A DNA stretch of 7,451 bases from JBJXGF01 sp046153015. GTDB lineage: Bacteria; Actinomycetota; Acidimicrobiia; Acidimicrobiales; CAIXPF01. Positions within the stretch are counted from its first letter, which is position 1. Each line of letters begins with the position of its first letter. Below, piece after piece: positions 1-5,501 of the stretch. The notes beneath the pieces are model-generated. The model searched no databases. It was not told where the DNA came from and saw only the letters and a program-made list of their open reading frames with translations. The stretch lies in assembly GCA_046153015.1 (NCBI GenBank), contig JBJXGF010000063.1, positions 1 to 7,451 on the forward strand, written 5' to 3'. The translations under genes were made by a program, and so were the position numbers.

Positions 1-41
1 GCTGCGCGCGGCGCGGCGCGTCGCCCAGGTGGTGCTCGTCG

Positions 42-1148
42 CTAGCCGGCCAGCGCCTCGGCCCCGGGAACCTGCAGCGAGGCGGTCTGCCAGCTCTGCA
101 TCTCGGGCAGGCACTTCTCGGCGAAGAGGCGCAGGCTGCGCTCGGCGTCGTCGTAGGGCATGCCGCCGTAGCTGAACGCCGGCATCACGCCGGCGCAATT
201 GATCTTCTCGCGCATGGTCTCGAACTTGGCGAGGATCTGCTCCGGGGTGCCCCACGGCATGAGCTTCACGTAGTCGGCCACCGCGCCCTCGAGGCCGTGG
301 CGGTCGATGTAGCGGCTGATCTGGGTGTAGAACTCGTAGCCCTTCACCCCGTCATGGGGCTTGGCCATGAACTCGTAGTGGCGCATGACCGACTCGTAGT
401 TGGCGCCGATCCACTTGTAGGCCATCTCCTCGGCGCGGTCGGCGCTTTCGTCGCAGAACACGTTGCCGCCCGAGAGCGGCGGCGGGCCCTCCACGCCGTT
501 GACCTCGAGATACACCCGGTTGTACTCGGCCATGTCGGCCACCACGGCGTCCCACGGCTTCTGCGGGATCACCAGCACGCCGATGCCGAGCTGCGCCATC
601 AGCGGCATCGATTCCGGGCTCACCGCCGCGGCATAGGCGCGGCCCTTGAACGAGTGCGCCGGGCGGGGACGGATCTGGCGGCGGGGCTGCGTGCCGAACT
701 GGTTGTCGTACTCCATGTACCCCTTGTCGAGCGCCTCGAGCACGAGACGGGCGTACTCCACGAGGCGCTCCCGGGAGGTGTTCATGTCGACCCGGAAGCC
801 TTCGTACTCGATGCGGGCGAGGCCCCGGCCGAGGCCGAGGATCATGCGGCCGTTGGAGAGGTTGTCGAGCAGCGCGATCTGCTCGGCCACCCGGATCGGG
901 TCGTGCCAGGGCAGCACGATCACGCCCGAGCCGAGCAGCACGTTGGGGTGCTTGCCGGCGAAGTAGGTCAGCAGCTGCACGATGTCGGGGCACATCGTGT
1001 AGTCGTCGAAGTGGTGCTCGACCGACCAGAGCGACTCGAAGCCGAGCTCGACGGCGAGGTCGCACAGGCGGATCTCGTTGGCGTAGACCTCTTGGTCGCT
1101 CAGCGCGTCGAACGGGTTCTGGAACTGTGCGGTGTAACCGACGTGCAT
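42..1148 (-). CDS. LLM-class (luciferase-like) flavin-dependent oxidoreductase
   Basis: The predicted protein has 368 residues, a usual length for a single-domain luciferase-like TIM-barrel monooxygenase. Visible family features are the EHHF segment at residues 44-47 (beta-strand 2 of the barrel), the VLPWHDPIRVAEQ segment at 78-90, and the LDNLSNGR..LGLGRG segment at about 94-109, followed by the acidic helix around EYEGF (114-118). Family members use reduced flavin, or F420 in some actinobacterial relatives, for O2-dependent oxidation or for hydride transfer. The substrate cannot be read from the sequence. No signal peptide is seen, so it should be cytoplasmic. The ATG at 1148 is well supported: AGGGGGAG lies at 1156-1163 with a 7-nt spacer. 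The gene is last in a probable operon, 53 bp after the PAL-like gene. Family call is firm; flavin versus F420 use and substrate are open. Confidence 0.9.
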   Translation of the reverse strand: MHVGYTAQFQNPFDALSDQEVYANEIRLCDLAVELGFESLWSVEHHFDDYTMCPDIVQLLTYFAGKHPNVLLGSGVIVLPWHDPIRVAEQIALLDNLSNGRMILGLGRGLARIEYEGFRVDMNTSRERLVEYARLVLEALDKGYMEYDNQFGTQPRRQIRPRPAHSFKGRAYAAAVSPESMPLMAQLGIGVLVIPQKPWDAVVADMAEYNRVYLEVNGVEGPPPLSGGNVFCDESADRAEEMAYKWIGANYESVMRHYEFMAKPHDGVKGYEFYTQISRYIDRHGLEGAVADYVKLMPWGTPEQILAKFETMREKINCAGVMPAFSYGGMPYDDAERSLRLFAEKCLPEMQSWQTASLQVPGAEALAG

Positions 1149-1201
1149 GGCTCGTCTCCCCCTGTTGTCGACGCTCGGTGCGGGCGCCGCCGGGGCAGAG
1201 G

Positions 1202-2182
1202 CTAGCGCCGGACCCGCACGAGCTTCTGGAGGCAGTGGCAGTCGAGCGGGATCAGCCCGCGCCGCCCGCCGGCGCTGGCGGTGACCTCGCCCACGTAGAG
1301 GTCGCCGCGTGAGTCGGCCCAGATCCCGTGCGGCGCGAAGAAGCTGCCCGGCGCGCAGGGTTCGGGGCCGCCGAAGCGGGCCTGCACCTCGCCGTCGAGG
1401 GTGAGCACGCTCACCCGGGCGTGGGGCTCGTGCTCGGGCACGGCGGCGCCCATCGAGCGGGGCATGCGGCCGGCCTTGAAGCCGAGCTCGGCCACGTACA
1501 GGTTCTCGGCGGCGTCGATGTACACGTCGTCGGGGCGGTGCACGTGGGTCCACTCGGTCACGTACTCGCCGGCGGCGGTGAACACCTGGATGCGGGAGTT
1601 CTCCCGGTCGGCCACGTAGACCCGCCCGCTGCGGTCCACGGCGATGCCGTGGGGGAGGCGGAACTGGCCCGGCCCCGCGCCCGGCTCGCCCCACGAGAAG
1701 CGCAGCTCGCCCTCGGGGGAGAACACATGGACCCGGGCGTTGCCGTAGCCGTCGGCCACGTACAGGTCCCCGTTCGGGCCGGCGCACACGTTGGTGACCA
1801 TGTTGAACGGCCCCGCCGCCTTCTGCACGGGGGTGGTCCAGGCCTCGAAGCCGGTGTCGGCCGCCCGGCCCGGCTCGCCCAGCGTGCGCAGCAGCTCGCC
1901 CTCGGCGCTGAACATGCGGACGGTGTGGTCGCCGTTGTCGGCGCAGTGCACGCGGTCCTGGGCGTCGATGTAGATGCCGTGGGCGTTGGCGAAGGTCCCC
2001 TCGCCCCACGCGGTGAGGAACTCGCCGTCGCCGTCGAGCACGATCACCGGGTGCTCGCCCCGGTTGAACACGTAGACCCGGTCGGCGGAGTCGGCGGCCA
2101 CGCCGGCCACCTCGGTGAAGCTCCACCCCTCGGGCAAGCGCTCCCACCCCACCAGCGCCTCGTACTCGACCTTGCTGCTCAC
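1202..2182 (-). CDS. NHL-repeat beta-propeller, PAL-like (alpha-hydroxyglycine amidating lyase family)
   Basis: The predicted protein has 326 residues and about six NHL-type blades, for example around residues 68-91, 131-154, 178-201 and 285-300. It has no signal peptide, so it is probably cytoplasmic, unlike animal PAL. Comparison from memory with rat PAL shows every key active-site position kept: R41 in an RGEH motif (rat R533), H68 in AHGIYID (H585), Y146 in DGYGNAR (Y654), H178 in PHGIAVD (H690), R193 in ADRENSRIQ (R706) and H285 in PHGIWAD (H786). The three histidines would bind zinc. PAL splits peptidyl-alpha-hydroxyglycine into an amide and glyoxylate; the natural substrate here is unknown. 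The GTG start at 2182 is chosen because AGGAG lies at 2190-2194 with a 7-nt spacer; an in-frame ATG at 2218 lies upstream of a hairpin and is less likely. It sits between a bicupin gene and a flavin oxidoreductase gene. The fold is sure, the chemistry is likely but unproven. Confidence 0.9.
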   Translation of the reverse strand: MSSKVEYEALVGWERLPEGWSFTEVAGVAADSADRVYVFNRGEHPVIVLDGDGEFLTAWGEGTFANAHGIYIDAQDRVHCADNGDHTVRMFSAEGELLRTLGEPGRAADTGFEAWTTPVQKAAGPFNMVTNVCAGPNGDLYVADGYGNARVHVFSPEGELRFSWGEPGAGPGQFRLPHGIAVDRSGRVYVADRENSRIQVFTAAGEYVTEWTHVHRPDDVYIDAAENLYVAELGFKAGRMPRSMGAAVPEHEPHARVSVLTLDGEVQARFGGPEPCAPGSFFAPHGIWADSRGDLYVGEVTASAGGRRGLIPLDCHCLQKLVRVRR

Positions 2183-2189
2183 TGTGCCG

Positions 2190-2211
2190 CTCCTGGGGGC
2201 TGCGCCCCCAG
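2190..2211 (-). promoter_or_regulatory. Stem-loop overlapping the Shine-Dalgarno of the PAL-like gene
   Basis: A perfect 8-bp inverted repeat (CTGGGGGC, loop TGC, GCCCCCAG) spans 2193-2211. In the minus-strand mRNA its 3' arm ends inside the AGGAG ribosome-binding site at 2190-2194, so two of the five Shine-Dalgarno bases are paired when the hairpin forms. It could tune translation of the PAL-like protein relative to the upstream cupin. Alternatively it could act as a processing or RNA-stability element, or be part of a dispersed intergenic repeat. No U-tract follows, so it does not look like an intrinsic terminator. Seen directly: the repeat and its overlap. Inferred: any regulatory effect. 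Confidence 0.5.
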
Positions 2212-2218
2212 ACCCCAT

Positions 2219-2271
2219 CGGCGGCCGGCTCGCTGGCGCTCGCTCGGCCGCGCTCCTCGGTCGCTTCGCTC
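2219..2271. repeat. REP-like low-complexity intergenic segment
   Basis: The gap between the cupin stop and the PAL-like gene holds a 7-bp inverted repeat, GCGGCCG at 2221-2227 with CGGCCGC at 2245-2251. Between its arms lie two direct copies of GCTCGCT (2228-2234 and 2238-2244). A further run rich in CGCT and CGCTTCGCT units follows to about 2271. Such segments are often dispersed, extragenic repeats in GC-rich genomes. A single window cannot show whether this one recurs elsewhere. Together with the hairpin at 2193-2211 it fills nearly all of the 91-bp gap. Confidence 0.35.
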
Positions 2272-2273
2272 CC

Positions 2274-2948
2274 TCATAGCGGTTCGATCCCGCCCCACAC
2301 GGCGGCGAGCACGGTGGCGCCGTTGGCGGAGCGGACCGTGTGCACGCAGCCGTTCGGGCGATAGCTCATGTCGCCGGCGCGGATCACGCCCGATTCGTCC
2401 TCGCTCGTGCCCTCGAGCACGAAGATCAGCTCGTCGCCGGCGTGGCGGTGCTTGGGCAGCGCGGCGCTCGGCGCGAAGCGGGTGAGCAGCACCCGCCGCC
2501 CGGCCGCCTTGTCCTCCCAGATCGGCTTCTGGCGCACCCCGGGCAGGGCGTCGCGCCAGGCGATGTCGTTGACCGTCACGATCTGGGAGGCGGGGGCGTC
2601 GGCCGCCTCGGCGTCGGCCGCCACCCCGGCCACGCCGCCGGTGAGGATGGCCAGCGCGGTGACGCCGTTGGCGCTGGCCACCCGGTGCACGCAGCCGTTG
2701 GGCCGGTAGCCGACGTTGCCGGCGGTGAGCTCGCCGAACTCGTCGCCGAAGGCGCCTTCGAGCACGAAGACCACCTCGTCGCCGTCGTGGCGGTGCCGGG
2801 GCAGCTCGGCGCCGCCCTCGATGCGCACCAGCGCGGCGCTGCGCCCGGTGGCCTTGTCGGCCCAGAGGTGCTTCATCTGCACCCCGGGCGCCGCCTCGCG
2901 CCAGGCCTTGGCGGCCACGTCGATCGGCTGGCTGGCTACCTCGGTCAT
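2274..2948 (-). CDS. Tandem bicupin, ChrR-like cupin domains
   Basis: The predicted protein has 224 residues built from two copies of the same cupin domain, about residues 16-106 and 131-221, offset by 115 residues and joined by an Ala/Asp-rich linker. Each copy has the pattern W-R-(E/D)-A-x-P-G-V-x-x-K, then HRHxGDE, a VLEG turn, and YRPNGCVH. The metal ligands are H52, H54, E58 and H88 in copy one and H167, H169, E173 and H203 in copy two, so both sites look intact. The pattern resembles the C-terminal cupin of ChrR anti-sigma factors, but the N-terminal zinc-binding anti-sigma domain is absent and no ECF sigma gene is adjacent, so a stand-alone metal-dependent enzyme or small-molecule binding protein is more likely. 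The ATG at 2948 has AAAGGGGAG at 2956-2964 with a 7-nt spacer. It is the first gene of the minus-strand operon and diverges from the gene at 3012. Confidence 0.88.
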   Translation of the reverse strand: MTEVASQPIDVAAKAWREAAPGVQMKHLWADKATGRSAALVRIEGGAELPRHRHDGDEVVFVLEGAFGDEFGELTAGNVGYRPNGCVHRVASANGVTALAILTGGVAGVAADAEAADAPASQIVTVNDIAWRDALPGVRQKPIWEDKAAGRRVLLTRFAPSAALPKHRHAGDELIFVLEGTSEDESGVIRAGDMSYRPNGCVHTVRSANGATVLAAVWGGIEPL

Positions 2949-3011
2949 CGTCCCGCTCCCCTTTGCGTCGGACCTGGGCCGAAGCGTAGCCACCGTGGGA
3001 AGCTGGAGCCG
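2949..3011. promoter_or_regulatory. Divergent intergenic region, presumed back-to-back promoters
   Basis: This 63-bp gap separates the start codons of the cupin (minus strand) and the NtaA-like monooxygenase (plus strand), so it must carry or overlap the start signals of both. It holds the cupin Shine-Dalgarno (2956-2964) and, for the other gene, GGGAAG at 2997-3002 and GGAG at 3005-3008. I see no convincing -35/-10 pair. A short imperfect dyad, TCGG then CCGA seven bases later, sits in the middle and could be an operator. Such a small gap suggests co-regulation of the two arms. Promoter placement is inferred from gene layout only. Confidence 0.4.
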
Positions 3012-4367
3012 ATGCCCCGCCGACTGCTCTTCAACGCGTTCACGATGAACTGCGTGTCGCACATCCAGCACGGCCTCTGGGTGCGCGACGACACCCGCCA
3101 GCTCGACTACACCGATCTCGCCGCCTGGGTCGAGCTGGCGCAGATCCTCGAGAAGGGCCGGTTCGACGCGGTGTTCCTGGCCGACGTGATCGGCGTGTAC
3201 GACACCTACAAGGGCGGCCGGGAGACCTCGCTGCGCGAGGCCATGCAGATCCCGGTGAACGACCCGTCGTACCTGATCCCGGCCATGGCGGCGGTCACCA
3301 CCGACCTCGGGTTCGCTTGGACGAGCTCGGTGCTCCAGCACCACCCGTTCGCGTTCGCCCGCATCGGCTCCACGCTCGACCACCTCACCAAGGGCCGCCT
3401 GGCGTGGAACATCGTCACCTCCTACCTGGCCTCGGCCGGGGCCAACCTGGGCTACGGCGGCCTGCCCTCCCACGCCGAGCGCTACGACCGGGCCGACGAG
3501 TACCTCGAGGTGCTCTACAAGCTCTGGGAGGGGAGCTGGGAGGACGACGCGGTGGTGCGCGACAAGGCCCGCCGCGTCTACGCCGAGCCCTCCAAGGTGC
3601 ACGACATCGACCACGTGGGCCGCTGGTACACGGCGCCGGGGCCGCACCTGTCGGAGCCCTCGCCCCAGCGCACGCCGCTGCTGTTCCAGGCCGGATCCTC
3701 CGATCGGGGCCGCGAGTTCGCCGCCCGCCACGCCGAGTGCGTGTTCGTGGTGGGGTCACGCCGCGCCGGCGGGCTGAGCAAGCTGATCGCCGACATCCGG
3801 GCCCGGGCCGTGCGCTACGGCCGCCGGCCCGAGGACGTGAAGATCTTCCAGGGGATCAGCCCGATCGTGGGCGGCACCGAGGCCGAGGCCAAGGCGAAGG
3901 AGGCCGAGTACCGCGAGGTGCTCTCGATCGAGGCCGGCCTCGCCCACATGAGCGGCAACGTGGGCGCCGACCTCGGGTTGATCGACCCCGACCAGCCCCT
4001 GGCGTCGTTCGAGTCCGAAGCGGTCCAGGGCGTGCTCAAGGTGATGCTCGACTCGGCGCCGGACAAGAACTGGACCTTCCGAGATGTGATCCGCCGCCAG
4101 ATGTCGGGCAACTACCTGGTCGGCGCCCCGGAGCAGATCGCCGACACGCTGGAGAGCCTCGCCGAGGCGGGCGTCGACGGGTTCAACATCGTGTACTCCA
4201 CCACGCCGGGCACCTTCGTCGAGTTCATCGAGGGCGTCGCCCCGGTGCTCCAGGAGCGGGGCCTGATGCAGCGGGAGTACACGCCCGGACCGCTGCGCCA
4301 GAAGCTCTTCGGGGCGCCCCGCCTGCCCGAGCGCCACCCGGGCGCCGCGTTCCGCTGGAAGGGCTAG
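3012..4367 (+). CDS. NtaA/DmoA/SnaA/DszA-family FMNH2-dependent monooxygenase
   Basis: The predicted protein has 451 residues, typical for this subfamily of the luciferase-like superfamily. Family marks include NAFTM at residues 8-12, the HPFAFARIGSTLDHLTKGRLAWNIVTS block with G128-S137 at its end, the ASAGANLGYGG loop after it, RYDRADEYLEVLYKLWEGSW, and the flavin-phosphate-binding QAGSSDRGREFAA segment from Q226. Characterised relatives (nitrilotriacetate, EDTA, dimethyl sulfide and dibenzothiophene sulfone monooxygenases) take FMNH2 from a separate reductase and oxidise a C-N or C-S substrate in the cytoplasm. No reductase gene is in the window. The ATG at 3012 follows GGGAAG (2997-3002, 9-nt spacer) and GGAG (3-nt spacer). 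Its divergent arrangement with the cupin suggests a shared pathway with the minus-strand operon. The family is firm, but the exact substrate cannot be assigned. Confidence 0.93.
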   Translation: MPRRLLFNAFTMNCVSHIQHGLWVRDDTRQLDYTDLAAWVELAQILEKGRFDAVFLADVIGVYDTYKGGRETSLREAMQIPVNDPSYLIPAMAAVTTDLGFAWTSSVLQHHPFAFARIGSTLDHLTKGRLAWNIVTSYLASAGANLGYGGLPSHAERYDRADEYLEVLYKLWEGSWEDDAVVRDKARRVYAEPSKVHDIDHVGRWYTAPGPHLSEPSPQRTPLLFQAGSSDRGREFAARHAECVFVVGSRRAGGLSKLIADIRARAVRYGRRPEDVKIFQGISPIVGGTEAEAKAKEAEYREVLSIEAGLAHMSGNVGADLGLIDPDQPLASFESEAVQGVLKVMLDSAPDKNWTFRDVIRRQMSGNYLVGAPEQIADTLESLAEAGVDGFNIVYSTTPGTFVEFIEGVAPVLQERGLMQREYTPGPLRQKLFGAPRLPERHPGAAFRWKG

Positions 4368-4389
4368 CGAGGGCTGCTAGCCGTCCGGC
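4354..4389. terminator. Shared hairpin at convergent stop codons
   Basis: GGCTAGC at 4362-4368 and GCTAGCC at 4376-4382 form a perfect 7-bp stem with a 7-nt loop. Each arm contains the stop codon of one of the two convergent genes: TAG at 4365-4367 on the plus strand and TAG read from 4379-4377 on the minus strand. Beyond one G-G mismatch and a bulge the pairing can extend outwards to about 4354 and 4389. Being a dyad, it would fold in both transcripts. There is no T-tract, so it could be a bidirectional, non-canonical terminator or a 3'-end stabiliser. Confidence 0.45.
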
Positions 4390-5036
4390 CAGTCGGCGCA
4401 GTCGAGCGGGGGCGGGCTCGACCCGGCCGGCCAGCGGGTGGCGGCGTCATAGCAGGCGCCCCCGGTGAACGTGGCGGCCTGGAGGCCCTTTACGGCGCTG
4501 AGGTCTGTCCCGGCCAGGTTGGCGCCGCCGAGCTCGGCCCCGGCCAGCTCGGCGCCGGCGAGCTCGGCGCGGCGCAGGTCGGCGCCGGTGAGATCAGCCC
4601 GGTGGAGCGTCGCCCCGGAGAGGTCGGCCCGCTGCAGGTGGGCGTTTCGCAGGTGGGCGGCGGTGAGGCCGGCGCCGACCAGCCGGGCGCCCACGGCGGA
4701 GAGCCCGTCGAGGTCGGCGCCGTCGAGGTCGGCGGAGTCGGCCGTGGCGCCGTCCAGCACCGCGTGCTCGGCGTCGACCGCTCGGGCCCGCAGGCCGGCG
4801 AGGTCACGGCCGCGGGCCACGAACGCTCCGAGCCTGAGCCCGTCGACGGTGGCGCCGGGGGCCAGCAGCCGCTGGTTCTCCCGGCGCTCGGCCTCGATCG
4901 CGCGCCGATCCTCCCGTCTGGCGTCCTGGCGGTCGTCCTTCCACGCGAGGGCCGCGAGCGCCAGGGTGCCGGCGGTGACGGCGGCGCTCAGCGCGGCCCC
5001 CGCCTGCTTCACGCGCCGCCGCTGCGTGGGGCTCAC
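4377..5036 (-). CDS. Membrane-anchored pentapeptide-repeat protein
   Basis: The predicted protein has 219 residues. After a basic N-terminus (RRRVK, residues 6-10) a hydrophobic segment at about 12-32 looks like an uncleaved membrane anchor. A charged, probably helical stretch follows (33-56). Residues 92-181 can be divided into 18 consecutive five-residue units of A(D/E/N/H)L-x-x type, enough for about four and a half turns of a right-handed quadrilateral beta-helix. The C-terminal tail has a YDAATRWPAG motif and two cysteines (C195, C213). Under the positive-inside rule the beta-helix would lie outside the membrane, which is unlike cytoplasmic gyrase-protecting pentapeptide proteins. The GTG start at 5036 overlaps the stop of the upstream gene (GTGA, positions 5036-5033), which implies translational coupling. 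Function is unknown; a structural or protein-docking role is a guess. Confidence 0.88.
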   Translation of the reverse strand: MSPTQRRRVKQAGAALSAAVTAGTLALAALAWKDDRQDARREDRRAIEAERRENQRLLAPGATVDGLRLGAFVARGRDLAGLRARAVDAEHAVLDGATADSADLDGADLDGLSAVGARLVGAGLTAAHLRNAHLQRADLSGATLHRADLTGADLRRAELAGAELAGAELGGANLAGTDLSAVKGLQAATFTGGACYDAATRWPAGSSPPPLDCADWPDG

Positions 5037-5428
5037 CGCAGGGTCACCCCGGTGACCACGCCGCGGGTCCGGCTGTACTGGTAGCCGAACACGGCGCGCT
5101 CGGGGTCGACCTTCGGTCGGGCCGCCTCGAGCTGGTTGCGCCAGTGCGGCGCCTGGAGCTGCAGGCAGATCGAGCCCAGCCCTCGGGGGGCGTAGTCGGC
5201 GCACACCGTCTCGAGCGCGGCGTCGAAGCCGACCGCGTCGCTCAGGCGCACGAGGTAGCCCGACAGCTCCCGGTCGGCGCGCACCTGGCAGGTGGCCGTG
5301 CGCCCACAGGCCACCCCGAAGCGCATGACCGGGGCGGTGACCGCTGGGGCGGCGCCGGCCGGTGCGGCCAGCGGGGCGACGCACGCAGCCAGGAGGGCGG
5401 CGGCGGCAAGGCGAACGGCGCGCGTCAT
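5033..5428 (-). CDS. Exported small cysteine-containing protein, unknown function
   Basis: The predicted protein has 131 residues. The N-terminus (MTRAVR, then an Ala/Leu core to about residue 22) is a clear export signal. Two readings are possible: a lipobox LAAC with C16 as the lipidated cysteine, or Sec cleavage after AGA or AA near residues 24-27. The mature part has four further cysteines, C41, C47, C76 and C88, which could form two disulfides outside the cell. I recognise no family or catalytic motif. The ATG at 5428 is chosen because it directly precedes the signal sequence, although only a weak AGG lies upstream. The stop overlaps the start of the pentapeptide-repeat gene by four bases, so the two proteins are probably made together and may act together at the cell surface. 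An insertion sequence begins 51 bp upstream of the start codon. Confidence 0.75.
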   Translation of the reverse strand: MTRAVRLAAAALLAACVAPLAAPAGAAPAVTAPVMRFGVACGRTATCQVRADRELSGYLVRLSDAVGFDAALETVCADYAPRGLGSICLQLQAPHWRNQLEAARPKVDPERAVFGYQYSRTRGVVTGVTLR

Positions 5429-5479
5429 GGCCAAGAGCCTGTGCGCCGACCCCGGCTGGGCCAATGTGCCAAATGGTTC

Positions 5480-5501
5480 GGGTGCGGCTCCTTCAGAGGG
5501 A
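5480..5501 (+). repeat. IS left terminal inverted repeat (IRL)
   Basis: This 22-bp sequence starts with GGGTGCGGCTC and is the inverted partner of 7430-7451. Eighteen of 22 positions match without gaps; the mismatches are at positions 12, 14, 15 and 16 of the repeat. It defines the left end of the element, upstream of the DUF6788-like ORF. A shorter related direct copy, GGGTGCGCTC, lies at 5506-5515. Confidence 0.85.

Noticed and set aside
1..45. A possible C-terminus of a plus-strand gene ending in TAG at 43-45, overlapping the oxidoreductase stop at CTAG.
   Set aside because: Only 14 codons of low-complexity Ala/Arg/Gly sequence are visible, which is expected by chance in this GC-rich DNA.
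1146..2147. An upstream, in-frame extension of the first oxidoreductase frame across the PAL-like gene.
   Set aside because: The extension is Arg/Pro/Gly-rich shadow sequence, while ATG 1148 has a strong ribosome site and starts the recognisable domain.
2274..2948. ChrR anti-sigma factor.
   Set aside because: The N-terminal zinc anti-sigma domain is missing and there is no adjacent ECF sigma gene; only the cupin part is similar.
2340..3011. An upstream plus-strand extension of the NtaA-like monooxygenase frame antisense to the cupin gene.
   Set aside because: It mirrors the cupin's own repeats on the opposite strand, has no family similarity, and the ATG at 3012 begins the recognised domain.
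4377..5036. Qnr/MfpA-type gyrase-protecting pentapeptide protein.
   Set aside because: It has a membrane segment and charged stalk before the repeats, C-terminal cysteines, and an exported-protein partner, none of which fit a cytoplasmic gyrase mimic.
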